A stretch of 64,000 bases of DNA from Pseudomonas sp. Tri1 (GTDB lineage Bacteria > Pseudomonadota > Gammaproteobacteria > Pseudomonadales > Pseudomonadaceae). The notes beneath the pieces are model-generated. The model saw nothing but the letters and a program-made list of their open reading frames with translations. It searched no databases and was not told where the DNA came from. Position 1 is the stretch's first letter, and every line of letters begins with the position of its first letter. Location: contig NZ_CP072913.1 in assembly GCF_017968885.1 (NCBI RefSeq), forward strand, positions 1,534,001 to 1,598,000. Reading direction: 5' to 3'. The position numbers and the translations under genes were made by a program. Shown here one piece after another: positions 46,281 to 55,700 of the stretch.

Positions 46281-46890
46281 CTACGCTGCCAGGTTCGTCG
46301 GGGTTTTTCGTGTCGGCGTCTTTGTTTCTGCGAACCACCAAAGGTTCCTCGATCTCGACTTGAGCAGGGAGATCGCTGGTTCTGACCGGCACGCTGGCCT
46401 TGTATTCATGTGCCCAGTGGCAAAGGATATTTTGGTTGATATCGAAGCCCACGATCGTGGCTTTGAATTCGGGGAATTCGAGGTCGTTGTTCCCATCAAC
46501 AAACAGTCTCCAGGTGGAAACCTCGGGGCAGGCCTCGAAGAGGCTCAGTTGGTGCAGCTCTACCAGATTGGCCTTGAGCCTATGCAGCTTCTTAGGAGCA
46601 TTTGGGTCATCGGTGACGATCTGAAGGAGCACGCCGTTGAGGCTGATCGTGAAGTCCATGGTGCCGTTTCGTAGCTCAAGCCATGGCAAGGTCACGTCCG
46701 TACCCAACGCTTTACAGAGCCCCTGCAGACGCCCGTAGAGGAGGGTCGCGCGAGTGTATGCGGTATCGTTTGGTGTAGATGCATCAGCCAGCGCCTGATA
46801 CGCAACTGAGATCACTTCCTGGCAGACCAGATCCAGATATTCGGGGAGCAACTCGGGTGCGAAATGACTTGGGTGCTGGGTTTCATGCAT
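46270..46890 (-). CDS. Hypothetical partner of the XRE-ImmA/IrrE protein
   Basis: 206 residues from MHETQHPSHFAPELLPEYL; an ATG 42 bases further up is weaker. Not recognised. The N-terminal half is helical (LVCQEVISVAYQALADA), the middle may be a beta domain (GTMDFTISLNGVLLQIVTDD, TWRLFVDGNNDLEFPEFKATIVGFD), and the tail is polar. No signal peptide. It overlaps the metalloprotease gene, so a toxin, substrate or immunity partner is possible. The family should be searched. Confidence 0.72.
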   Translation of the reverse strand: MHETQHPSHFAPELLPEYLDLVCQEVISVAYQALADASTPNDTAYTRATLLYGRLQGLCKALGTDVTLPWLELRNGTMDFTISLNGVLLQIVTDDPNAPKKLHRLKANLVELHQLSLFEACPEVSTWRLFVDGNNDLEFPEFKATIVGFDINQNILCHWAHEYKASVPVRTSDLPAQVEIEEPLVVRRNKDADTKNPDEPGSVDGR

Positions 46891-47592
46891 CGATATAACC
46901 TCAAAAACCGTGCAAATTATTGATACTGTCAACCGGCATTTTTGTGCAGAAGTATTGGTTTGTCAACTGGCTGGTCCGAGGCCACTCAGCCGAAAAAAGC
47001 ATTTCACCCTAGGTGGGTTACTGAGCCGAAGGGACTTTCGGTCGATTCACCTTGTTGGCGTACGCGGACATCGACTGTTAGGAAGTAGCGAGACATCTGC
47101 TCGACGGCTGCATCAGCCGGCAGGGCGACATCGACCAATGCAACCAAATTCACCACGTTTCCTGGCTCTGCCAGCAGCTCAAAAATCTCGAACAAAGGCA
47201 ACTGATTGAACTGATGTACCACGATCATCTGCCCGTGAGCCCCTTCGGTGATCTCATAGAACGGAACGTGGGCAACACCCAATTCATCCTCATAGGTCGC
47301 ACACCTCGCTTTGGCAACAGTCACCAAAGCCGATTGGTCGGCACGCTTGCCGCCCCGCAGTGTCCCTCGTTCTCCGCCAGCCTCATAAGGACGTGGCTCG
47401 TCGCGGGGCACAGGAAGTCAAAACATCCCGTCAGCAGCACGCTACGTTCCTTGGGTATCAGATTTCTTGTGCAAAGAAATATTGTCGTGCTATCACGCAA
47501 GGACGCTCAGTGCCCAGTTAACTCCCAATAGGGAGAAAGGCCTTGGATGGAGCTCAGCATTCGAGAACACCGCGAACCCTCACAAACACCAG
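46891..47592. other. 700-base island end, no confident gene
   Basis: Includes the promoter of the XRE-ImmA pair at its left end. One minus-strand frame (47004-47411) looks partly coding and is listed separately. No integrase or excisionase recognised. Confidence 0.4.
47004..47411 (-). CDS. Possible small protein or gene remnant
   Basis: 135-residue frame on the minus strand. The first 30 residues are low quality (Arg/Gly-rich), but from about residue 35 it reads like a real protein: CATYEDELGVAHVPFYEITEGAHGQMIVVHQFNQLPLFEIFELLAEPG. It could be the end of a gene whose start was lost when the island formed. Unknown family. Confidence 0.3.
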   Translation of the reverse strand: MPRDEPRPYEAGGERGTLRGGKRADQSALVTVAKARCATYEDELGVAHVPFYEITEGAHGQMIVVHQFNQLPLFEIFELLAEPGNVVNLVALVDVALPADAAVEQMSRYFLTVDVRVRQQGESTESPFGSVTHLG

Positions 47593-47629
47593 ACCAAAAA
47601 AAACCGGCCACCAAGAGCCGGTTTTTTAC
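47593..47629 (-). terminator. tRNA-Gly terminator
   Basis: On the minus strand AACCGGCTC, loop, GGCCGGTT followed by a run of T. It lies about 45 bases after the tRNA 3' end, and a similar copy is at 35983. Confidence 0.85.
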
Positions 47630-47656
47630 GTCCCTCGTCAAAACCACACGACGTGA

Positions 47657-47695
47657 GACCAGAATTCGTTTGGAGCGGGTGAAGGGAATCGAACC
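47657..47695. repeat. Right attachment-like repeat, within tRNA-Gly
   Basis: 39 bases matching 36041-36079 with one difference. 25 of them (47671-47695) are the tRNA 3' end and T-arm. Confidence 0.88.
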
Positions 47696-47744
47696 CTCGT
47701 TATCAGCTTGGGAAGCTGGAGTAATGCCATTATACGACACCCGC
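47671..47744 (-). tRNA. tRNA-Gly(CCC)
   Basis: 74 bases on the minus strand, starting GCGGGTGTCGTATAATGG and ending CACCCGCTCCA with encoded CCA. The 7-base acceptor stem GCGGGTG/CACCCGC pairs fully. Anticodon loop TTCCCAA gives anticodon CCC, the T-arm reads GAGGG TTCGATT CCCTT. Intact on the flank side of the island, as expected when an element enters at the 3' end. Confidence 0.93.
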
Positions 47745-47847
47745 TCAGAGCGGCTGACTTTGTACCAGATGTGGGCAAGGATTTGAAGTTTTTCTTTACG
47801 CGCGGCGAGGTCAGTCGTCTACGCAAGTCTCAAACCAGAGCGGTCGT

Positions 47848-47900
47848 TCGCGGGCAAGCCCCGTTGCCAAAAGCGCAGGGCGGGGCTTGCTCGCGAGGAC
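47848..47900. repeat. REP-like inverted repeat
   Basis: TTCGCGGGCAAGCCCCG and its inverse CGGGGCTTGCTCGCGA around an 18-base spacer, just after the end of phaG. Confidence 0.75.
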
Positions 47901-47906
47901 TCGGTT

Positions 47907-48791
47907 TCAGATAGCCAGTGCATGGTAGCCCTGTACGTAGTTATAGCGCGGTCGGCTTTCGTGGTGAGCCGGCTTGAGGAAATCCAGCAGGGCGTTGCGG
48001 CTGTCCCGGCAGGCGGCTTTGTGTTCCATGTCCAGGAAGTGCCCGGTGGCTTGCAGTGTGCTGAAGCTGCTGTGCTGCACGTGATCGGCAAAGAGCTTCG
48101 CGTCTTCGGCCGCCGTGTATTCGTCCCATTCGCCGTTGAGAAACAAGACAGGCACGTTGATTTTTTTCGCTGCGTTGACGTAGCACAACCGATCGCTGTG
48201 GAGCACGTCGCTGATGTGGAAATGCATCTGCCCGTATTCATGCTCGGCCAGGCTGCTGACGTGGCGATAGTTGAAGCGCTTGAACAGCGGCGGCAGGTGT
48301 TTGCCAATCGTGCTGTTGACCAGGTGCCCGACACGGTCGCCATCCAGGCTGCCGAGGTAATCCACACCGCGTTCCAGGTAGTCGCGCATCGGCGCATTGA
48401 GCACCGGTGAAAACGAGCTGATCACCGCTTTTTCGATGCGCCGTGGACGCTCTGCCAATGCAGTCAGCGTGGCGGCGCCGCCCCAGGAAAACGACAGTAC
48501 ATGCTCGGCGGCGAAGTGGTCGATCAGTTCCAGAAGGATCTGACCTTCGATCTCTTTCGTCAGCATTTGCTCATGTCGGTTGTGGGCTTTGGACTTGCCC
48601 GCGTAGGGTTGGTCGTACAGCACGACATTGAATTGCGGATAGAGGTTTTTGGCGGTCTGTGCAAACGACGCAGTCGTGGCCATTGAGCCGTTGACCAAAA
48701 TGATGGTCTTTTGTGCGGCGTCTGCGCGATAGAACTCCGTGTAAACCCGATACTGACCCTGTATATCCAGCACAGCGATTTCTGGCCTCAT
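47907..48791 (-). CDS. phaG: (R)-3-hydroxydecanoyl-ACP:CoA transacylase/thioesterase
   Basis: Links fatty acid synthesis to medium-chain polyhydroxyalkanoate: frees or transfers 3-hydroxyacyl groups from ACP. 294 residues starting MRPEIAVLDIQGQYRVYTEFYR, close to P. putida PhaG along its length. Alpha/beta-hydrolase fold with oxyanion LVNGSMATTASFAQT, the nucleophile elbow SFSWGGAATL (Ser), Asp in NGEWDEYTAAEDA, and His in ATGHFLDMEHK. RhlA is the nearest alternative, but the start and the C-terminal HALAI favour PhaG. Confidence 0.93.
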   Translation of the reverse strand: MRPEIAVLDIQGQYRVYTEFYRADAAQKTIILVNGSMATTASFAQTAKNLYPQFNVVLYDQPYAGKSKAHNRHEQMLTKEIEGQILLELIDHFAAEHVLSFSWGGAATLTALAERPRRIEKAVISSFSPVLNAPMRDYLERGVDYLGSLDGDRVGHLVNSTIGKHLPPLFKRFNYRHVSSLAEHEYGQMHFHISDVLHSDRLCYVNAAKKINVPVLFLNGEWDEYTAAEDAKLFADHVQHSSFSTLQATGHFLDMEHKAACRDSRNALLDFLKPAHHESRPRYNYVQGYHALAI

Positions 48792-49099
48792 GTCATAAGA
48801 CTCCTGGCAAGCGGGTATGCGCGCAATGAGATTGCACGGGCAATGTGACAGGTAGGCATACGCCTGAAAGATAAGGCCCATGTCGATCCGAAAAATGGTC
48901 GACGGGTGTTGTTATAGGCGGGCAGTTTGCCGGGGAGCAAGGCGGAACCTGAGGGTTCCAACCGGCAAAAGGTTTCTTGGAAGTATGTTGTGACTCATCG
49001 GTCACATTTCGGCCGACGGTTTGATTCAAGCAGGGGGCCGACCGTTGCGCAAGTACCGATTGGAAAATTGTTCGACACTTCTGCCCAGCGGTAGCGGGC
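48792..49099. other. 308-base gap upstream of phaG
   Basis: Promoter region of phaG and 3' side of rsuA; no frame or RNA recognised. Confidence 0.4.
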
Positions 49100-49792
49100 T
49101 CAGATCAAGCGGATCTCTTCAGGGCTCAAGGCGCGGTACTGGCCTGGCTCTAGATGGGCGTCCAGCAGCAATGGCCCCATGCGTTCACGGTGCAGGCGCA
49201 ATACCTTGTTATCGAAGTGGCCGAACATGCGTTTGACCTGATGATAGCGTCCTTCAACGATGCTCAGTCGCGCCGATCTGGGGCCCAGTAGCGTCAACTC
49301 CGCCGGCTGGGTGGTGAGGTCTTCGAAAGCGAAGTACAGGCCACGAGCGAAGGTGGCGGCGTATTCGGCTGTGATGGGTTGCTCGGTCTCGACGTAATAG
49401 ACCTTGGGCAATTTGGTCTGCGGTTGGGTCAGGCGTCGCGACCAGCTGCCATCATTGGTGATCAGCATCAATCCGGTGGTGTTGAAGTCCAGGCGCCCGG
49501 CTATGTGCAGGTCGTTCTTGTCCGGTTCGTCCAGTAAGTCGAGGACGGTGGGGTGCTGCGGATCGCGGGTGGCGCTGACGCAGCCGGGTGGTTTGTGCAG
49601 CATGAAATAGCGCGCCGCTCGGCCTGCTTGCAGCAGGTCGTCGTCGACTTCGACGCGGCTGAACTCACGCACTTGCGCATGGGGATCGCTGACTGCCTGG
49701 CCGTCGATCCGCACTCGACGTTCCACCAGCAGCAGTCGGACCTGTTGGCGATTGAAACGGGGCAGATTACTGAGGAAACGGTCAATGCGCAT
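49100..49792 (-). CDS. rsuA: 16S rRNA pseudouridine(516) synthase
   Basis: 230 residues, RsuA length, starting MRIDRFLSNLPRFNRQQVRLLL. N-terminal S4 RNA-binding domain (about 1-60), then the catalytic TruA/RsuA fold with AGRLDFNTTGLMLITNDG containing the active Asp in GRLD. C-terminal SIVEGRYHQVKRMFGHFDNKVLRLHRERMG is the family end motif. Modifies U516 in the small ribosomal subunit RNA. The open frame extends 117 bases upstream but this ATG matches the family start. Confidence 0.93.
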   Translation of the reverse strand: MRIDRFLSNLPRFNRQQVRLLLVERRVRIDGQAVSDPHAQVREFSRVEVDDDLLQAGRAARYFMLHKPPGCVSATRDPQHPTVLDLLDEPDKNDLHIAGRLDFNTTGLMLITNDGSWSRRLTQPQTKLPKVYYVETEQPITAEYAATFARGLYFAFEDLTTQPAELTLLGPRSARLSIVEGRYHQVKRMFGHFDNKVLRLHRERMGPLLLDAHLEPGQYRALSPEEIRLI

Positions 49793-49827
49793 GGGCAGGG
49801 CAGGCAAGAGGGCGGAGGGCGCGCATC

Positions 49828-50046
49828 TTACGTGATCGGCCGGGGCTTGGCTTGCAACTGTGCTTCGACCTGGGCGCAGCGCGGGCACAGACAGGATTGA
49901 TCTCGCCACTCGGCCGGCAATGCTTCAAGCACAGCTGGGTCGATACTCACGCCGAAACACCAGCAGGCATGGTCGGCGGTTTTCGGGTTGGCCAAAGTGC
50001 AATCGTTGGTGGCACCGCAGGCTGGACAAAGCTGGGGTTTATTCAT
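49828..50046 (-). CDS. Cysteine-rich CWC family protein
   Basis: 72 residues, starting MNKPQLCPACGATNDCTLA. Conserved CPACG, CWCF and CLCPRCA make a small zinc-binding protein. Function unknown. Its start overlaps the end of the upstream GGDEF gene by eight bases, and rsuA follows 35 bases later, so the three may be co-transcribed. Confidence 0.88.
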   Translation of the reverse strand: MNKPQLCPACGATNDCTLANPKTADHACWCFGVSIDPAVLEALPAEWRDQSCLCPRCAQVEAQLQAKPRPIT

Positions 50047-50785
50047 AGCTGGAGTGAGGCAGTTCCACGCAGGTTCGGTTGCACCCAGTCTGCCGGGCGC
50101 GTTGCAGCGCATGATCGGTCCGCAATAGCAGGCTGTGCAAGACGTCTTCGTCTTGCAAGGTGGTGAGGCCAATGCTGACGGTCACCAGCAATTGTTTGCC
50201 ACTGCAGAAATAGCGCTGATTTTCGATGTGCTGACGAATTTTCTCAGCGATTTTCAGACCAGTCTGGCCATCGGTGTCCTTGAGCAGTATGACAAAGGCA
50301 TCTGTACTCCAGCGACACACAATGTCTGATTGCCGCAGGCTTTCAGTCAGGTCGCGTGCGAGCCCGGTCAGCAGTTGATCACTGGCGATGTGACCGTGGG
50401 TGGCATCCAGTGTCTTGAAGTCGTCCAGCTCCAGCAACAGCGCGGTCAAGGGTTTGGGCTCGCGCTGGGCTTCGTGCAGGGCCTGCGCAGCCAACAGATC
50501 GAAGCCGCGACGGTTCGGCAGTTCGGTCAGGCCGTCGAGGATGGTCTGGGCGTCGATGCGCCGTTCATAGTTGTCGATCAGTCGATAAAGGAGTGCCAGC
50601 GCGGCCAGTGTCACGAGCAGGCCGATCAGCAGGTTCAGGTATAGCGCCTTGATGACGTTCTCGCGCATCGAAGTGCCAGCGGCGTAATACCCCAGTAGTG
50701 AGGTCACCAGGAAACCGACACCGAGTAAAATCGCCAGCATCAGCAGCAGTGAACGTTGGGCATACAACGGTGAGCGGAGCGACAT
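50039..50785 (-). CDS. Membrane GGDEF protein with degenerate active site
   Basis: 248 residues. Two N-terminal transmembrane helices (about 12-35 and 48-68), then a GGDEF domain (DGLTELPNRRGFDLLAAQAL...). The catalytic motif is CRWSTDAFVILL, that is STDAF in place of GGDEF, so diguanylate cyclase activity is not expected; it may bind nucleotide or be a scaffold. The rest of the fold, including LLELDDFKTLDATHGH, is kept. Overlaps the CWC gene by eight bases. Confidence 0.88.
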   Translation of the reverse strand: MSLRSPLYAQRSLLLMLAILLGVGFLVTSLLGYYAAGTSMRENVIKALYLNLLIGLLVTLAALALLYRLIDNYERRIDAQTILDGLTELPNRRGFDLLAAQALHEAQREPKPLTALLLELDDFKTLDATHGHIASDQLLTGLARDLTESLRQSDIVCRWSTDAFVILLKDTDGQTGLKIAEKIRQHIENQRYFCSGKQLLVTVSIGLTTLQDEDVLHSLLLRTDHALQRARQTGCNRTCVELPHSSYE

Positions 50786-50868
50786 GGCGATTCCCCTGGC
50801 ACAGACCCAATGGAGTCAGTTTAGTGGCCTTGTGGGAAAAGACAGTCGAATTTGCAGGTTTGTAGGAC

Positions 50869-50900
50869 CGTGGCGAAGGAGCTTGCTCCCTCGCCACGGG
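50869..50900. repeat. Second-class REP palindrome after atzF
   Basis: CCGTGGCGAAGGAGC and GCTCCCTCGCCACGG around two bases, one mismatch in the arms. It lies eight bases beyond the original allophanate hydrolase stop and may end the guanidine operon. Confidence 0.8.
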
Positions 50901-50907
50901 GTCGGCC

Positions 50908-52685
50908 TTATTCCAGGCTACGCAGATAAGCCCGCCATCCCCCAAATGGCTGATCTCCCGTGCGCCTTCCAAACCATACGCCTCGCAAATGAATCCGCTT
51001 TCCCAACGACCATCGGCCAATTGCACCTTGCCCAGCCCCAACGGTGCGGGGATGCCGGTCAGGAACGAGCCCAGTTCACTGCTCGGCAGTTCCCAGACCT
51101 CTACCTCAATCGCCACGCCGCCGTCACTGACCCGAAGCATGCCGGGGCGCAAGGGTGGGCCGCCGGCCAAAGCGTAGAGGCGGTAGTCGGCTGAACTGTG
51201 GGTGGCTTCGACCAGATGGGCACCGCGTCGTTTGAGCTGCCAATTGAGCGCCAATCCGTCCAGGTGCGCACCACACACCACCAGCCGTGCCCGGTCGTGG
51301 CGTGCCGGGTTGGCTGGCGTTGGCAACGCCGGATCCTGCTGGCGCTGCAAGGCATCGGCCACGCCGAGCAGGTATTGATCAGTGAAGGCTCGACCGAACA
51401 GCGTCACCCCCCAAGGCAGTCCGTTGGCCATGAACGCGCTGGGAACGGCGACGGCGGCATAGTCCAGCAGGTTCATGAAATTGGTGTAGTAACCCAGCTC
51501 GGAATTGCGCAACACCGGTTCGGCGGCCAACTCGGCGAGGGTCACCGGCCGACCGATGGTGGGTGTGAGGACGCAATCGAGCGTTTCCATGATGCGGTCG
51601 CATTGGGCTTTGAGTGCTTGCAAACGGTACTGGGCGCGGAACGTCTGTACGCCGTCCACGCTAGGCGCTTTCGCCAATACGGCGCGGATCACCGGTAATA
51701 CGGCGTCAGGCTCGCGCTCCATCAATTGGCCGGCGACGCTGTAGCGCTCGGCGACCCAAGGCCCTTCATAAAGCAGGCGTGCGGCTTCCAGGAACGGCGA
51801 CAGGTCCAGTTCCACCGCTTCGCCACCGATGCGTTCGAGCCGCTCGATGGCATCCAGAAACAGTTGCGGACCTTCGTCGCAGCCGAAAAAGGCCAGGTCC
51901 TGAGGACGAGGCACGCCGAAGCGAAAGCGTCGGGGGGCGCCGAACGCTGAGCCGTCGTTCCACAGTGGGTTGCTGCGGCTGTATTCGTCGCGAGGGTCGA
52001 GACGGGCCGTCAGCGCCAGCAACTGGCTGGCTTCCCGCGCCGTTGCGGTAAAGGTCGTGACGCAGTCCAGCGTGCGACAGGCCGGTACCACGCCAGCGGT
52101 GGAGATCAAGCCCTTGGTCGCTTTCAATCCCAGCAGATTGTTCAATGCCGCTGGCACTCGACCCGAACCTGCGGTGTCGGTGCCCAAGGCAAAACTGGCC
52201 ACGCCCAGGGCCACCGCCAGTGACGAACCGGCGCTCGAACCGCCCGCCGGATAGTCGGACAGCACGCTGTTGCGGCAGGCGCCATACGGCGAGCGGGTGC
52301 CATTGAGCCCGGTGGCGAACTGATCGAGGTTGGTCTTGCCTAGCGGAATCGCCCCCAACGCCAATAGCTGCTCGACAATGGTGGCCGAGCGCTGCGGTAC
52401 GTAGGCAAATGCCGGGCAGGCGGCGGTGGTAGGAATACCGGCCAGGTCGATGTTGTCCTTGATGGCGAAAGGTACGCCGTACAGCGGTAGGCTTTCCAAG
52501 TCCTGGTCTTGCAGTGCGATCAGGTAGGGTTCCAGCTCTTCGGGCGTCAGCAGGTGGATGAACAGGTGATAGTCCGGGTTGAGTGCGGCGGCTTTTTCCC
52601 GCAGGTCCAACAGCAATTGGCGGGGCGTCAGTTCACCGCTGCGGTAGGCGTCGCGCAGGTCGTCCAGGCGTAAAGAGAGCTTCAT
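50908..52685 (-). CDS. atzF: Allophanate hydrolase, one-base frameshift near the C-terminus
   Basis: Splits allophanate to ammonia and CO2, the last step of guanidine/urea carboxylation. Amidase-signature domain: Lys in AIKDNIDLAG, GYPAGGSSAGSSLAVALG (Ser-Ser-Lys triad region), then a C-terminal allophanate domain. Starts MKLSLRLDDLRDAYRSG, 22 bases after the carboxylase stop. At 50939-50943 the minus strand has five G; with six the protein would end HLGGWRAYLRSLE and stop at 50908, the normal family end. As read, the frame instead runs on into the next gene. Either a sequencing slip or a real mutation; only the last 13 residues are changed. Confidence 0.85.
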
Positions 52686-52707
52686 GGCATTGATCCTTTG
52701 ATTGAGT

Positions 52708-55700
52708 TCAGTCACGTTCCAGCACCACGACGCGCTGTCCGGCGCGCACCGCCGAACCTGGCTGGACGCGAACTTCGCGCACCACCCCGGCCACGGGCGC
52801 CAGTACCGGGATTTCCATCTTCATCGACTCCAGAATCACCAGCACATCACCGACGGCGACCCGAGTGCCCAGCTCCACCTGGACCTGCCAGAGGTTGCCG
52901 GCAATGTGGCTGTCGACGCTCAGTTGATGTTCGTCCAGCAATGAGTCTTCGCTTGGCGCGGGTGTCGGTTCTTCGCTGTCGAAGTGAGCCTGGCCGCTGG
53001 CGATCCAGCGCTCGCGCTCGGCATTGAAGGCGCCTTGTTGCTGCTGTCGGAATGCGGCGATGCTGTTCGCCTCCTGCGCCAGAAAATGCTGGTAATCCGC
53101 GAGGTTGAGCTGGCTGTGTTCGATGTTCAGATCGAAGCGGCCCAGGGGGAAATCCCGGCGGATGCGCAGCAGTTCATCGGCACTGACTGGATAGAAGCGG
53201 ATCTGGTCGAAAAACCTAAGCAGCCAAGGCTTGCCGTCGAAGGCCGCGACGTCCCGATAACGATTCCACATCTGCAAAGTGCGCCCGACGAACTGATAGC
53301 CACCCGGACCTTCCATGCCGTACACGCACATATAGGCGCCGCCGATGCCCACCGAGTTTTCCGCAGTCCAGGTGCGGGCCGGGTTGTATTTGGTGGTCAC
53401 CAGCCGATGCCGTGGGTCCAGCGGCGTGGCCACCGGCGCGCCGAGGTAGACGTCCCCCAGGCCCATCACCAGGTAGCTGGCGTCGAACACGGTGCGTTGC
53501 ACTTCGTCGAGGTTGGGCAGGTCGTTGATACGCCGGATGAACTCCAAGTTGCTCGGGCACCAGGGCGCGTCCTTGCGCACCGTGGTCATGTATTTTTCGA
53601 TGGCCAGCTGGCACGCCGGGTCATCCCAGGACAGCGGCAGGTGGACGATGCGCGACGGCACTTGCAGATCCTGTGCGGCGCACACCGCGTCCCATTCACC
53701 GGCGACGATTGTCAGAAGGTCGACCAGGGGCATTTGCTCGGGTTGATAATGCACTTGCAGCGAGCGAATGCCCGGCGTGAGGTCGATCACCCCGTGTAGC
53801 TCTTTGTGTTCCAGGGCTTGCATCAAGGCGTGGGCGCGAAAGCGCAGCACAAGGTCCAGTTCGGGGGCGCCGATTTCCAGCAGCAGATGGGTATCGCCGG
53901 CCAATCTCGCCACCAGGCGGGTAGCGTCCTGCCCGATATCCAACACCACAGGCGACCCCATCCCCTGTGGGAGCGAGCTTGCTCGCGATAGCGGCGGCAC
54001 ATCCAACCGTGATGACACTGACAGACCGCTATCGCGGGCAAGCTCGCTCCCACATTGATCCCATTTCAAGGCCAGAGATCGGGCGGTCGATACATCCACC
54101 GGTACAAACCGCACCTTGTCCCCCGCCTTGAGTTGCCCCAGTTGCCAAAGATCCGCCTCGATCACCGTCACCGGGCAAACGAAGCCGCCCAGGCTCGGAC
54201 CGTCGGGGCCGAGGATGACGGGCATGTCGCCGGTAAAGTCCACGGCACCGATGGCGTAGGGGTTGTCATGGATGTTGGAAGGATGCAGGCCGGCCTCGCC
54301 ACCGTCGGCGCGTACCCATTCGGGTTTTGGCCCGATCAGGCGTACGCCGGTGCGGCTGGAATTGAAATGCACTTCCCATGCAGTGTCGAAGAAGGTCTGG
54401 ATGTAGCGCTCGGTAAAATATTCCGGTGCGCCGTGAGGGCCATAAATCACCCGGATCTGCCGTTGCGGCGGCAACTCCAGGATCGGCGCGCTCTGTTGTG
54501 GCAGCGCGGCGTGTTCATCCAGTTCAGTCAGATGCAGTACATCGCCGGTACACAATGCCCGTCCGCCGTGACCGCCGAATTGGCCGAGGGTGAAGGTGCT
54601 TTTACTGCCCAGGTAGTCCGGCACCTGCACGCCGCCTTGCAGGCACAGGTAACTGCGCGCCCCGGCCCCAGTGATGGTGCCGATCGCCAGGGTGGCGCCG
54701 GCCCCAATCGATAACACTGTATTCATCGGCACGGCTTCACCGTCCAGAGCCAGGGCAATCACCGCACCGGTCACGGCCACCCGGGCAGCGCAGTTGAAGC
54801 GCAACAGCGGCCCGCTCATGGTGATTTCCAACGCTGCTGCGCCTTCTTCGTTGCCCAGCAGGCGATTGCCCAGGCGCAGCGAGCGGCTGTCCATCGGTCC
54901 CGACGGCGGTACACCCACCGCCCAATAACCGAGGCGACCGGGATAGTCCTGGACGCTGGTCTGGGTGCCAGGGCTGAGGACTTCAAAAGTGTTGGCGCGG
55001 TAGACCAGCGACTCCAGGCAACGCGTCCAAGGCCGGCCGCTGGCGAACGGTGCGTCGAGGAGAATCTGTTGCAGGTATTGGCGGTTGGTTTCCACGCCGT
55101 ACAGCAGGCTTTCATCCAGTGCTTGATGCAAGCCCAGGCGCGCCTGCTCGCGAGTGGGTGCCCAACGAATGACTTTGGCGATCATCGGATCGAAGTAAGG
55201 CGGGATCTGGCAACCGGCCTCGACCCAGGTGTCGATGCGCAGTTGTTTACCATCGCATTGCGGGAGTTGCACCGCCGTCAGCAGCCCTGGGCTCGGCTGG
55301 AAATCCCGGCCCGGATCTTCGGCATACAACCGTGCCTGAATCGCGTGACCCTCGGCCTTCAAACCCTGGCTCAACTCGCTCAGTGGCGGCAGGTCTCCGG
55401 CGGCCAGTTGCACCATCCAGCGCACCAGGTCCACGCCCCATACCTGTTCGGTGACACCATGCTCGACTTGCAGTCGAGTGTTCACCTCCAGGAAATAGAA
55501 GCGTCCGGCATCACTGTCGAACACGAACTCCACGGTGCCGGCGCTGCGGTAGTTCACGGCCTTGGCCAGTTGGATCGCCGCGGCGCAGAGTTCGTCGGCC
55601 ATGCCCTCGGGCAGGTTCGGCGCCGGGGTTTCCTCGAGGACTTTCTGATTGCGCCGCTGCACCGAACAGTCGCGCACGCCCAGGGCGATCACCTGGCCCT

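Larger units (their letters stand above)
36055..47670. mobile_element. Defence island next to tRNA-Gly
   Basis: About 11.6 kb between the two copies of the tRNA-Gly 3' end. Contents: a Septu-like pair with an extra gene, a Gabija-like pair, a zinc-ribbon protein, and an XRE-ImmA/IrrE pair. The coding GC of the left third is visibly lower than the flanks. No integrase, excisionase or replication gene was found, so it is either a relic or moved by a helper. Confidence 0.75.

Noticed and set aside
50565..50907. Extra C-terminal extension of allophanate hydrolase
   Set aside because: The extension reads through a REP palindrome and into an overlapping gene, and the other frame gives the family end after a one-base correction.
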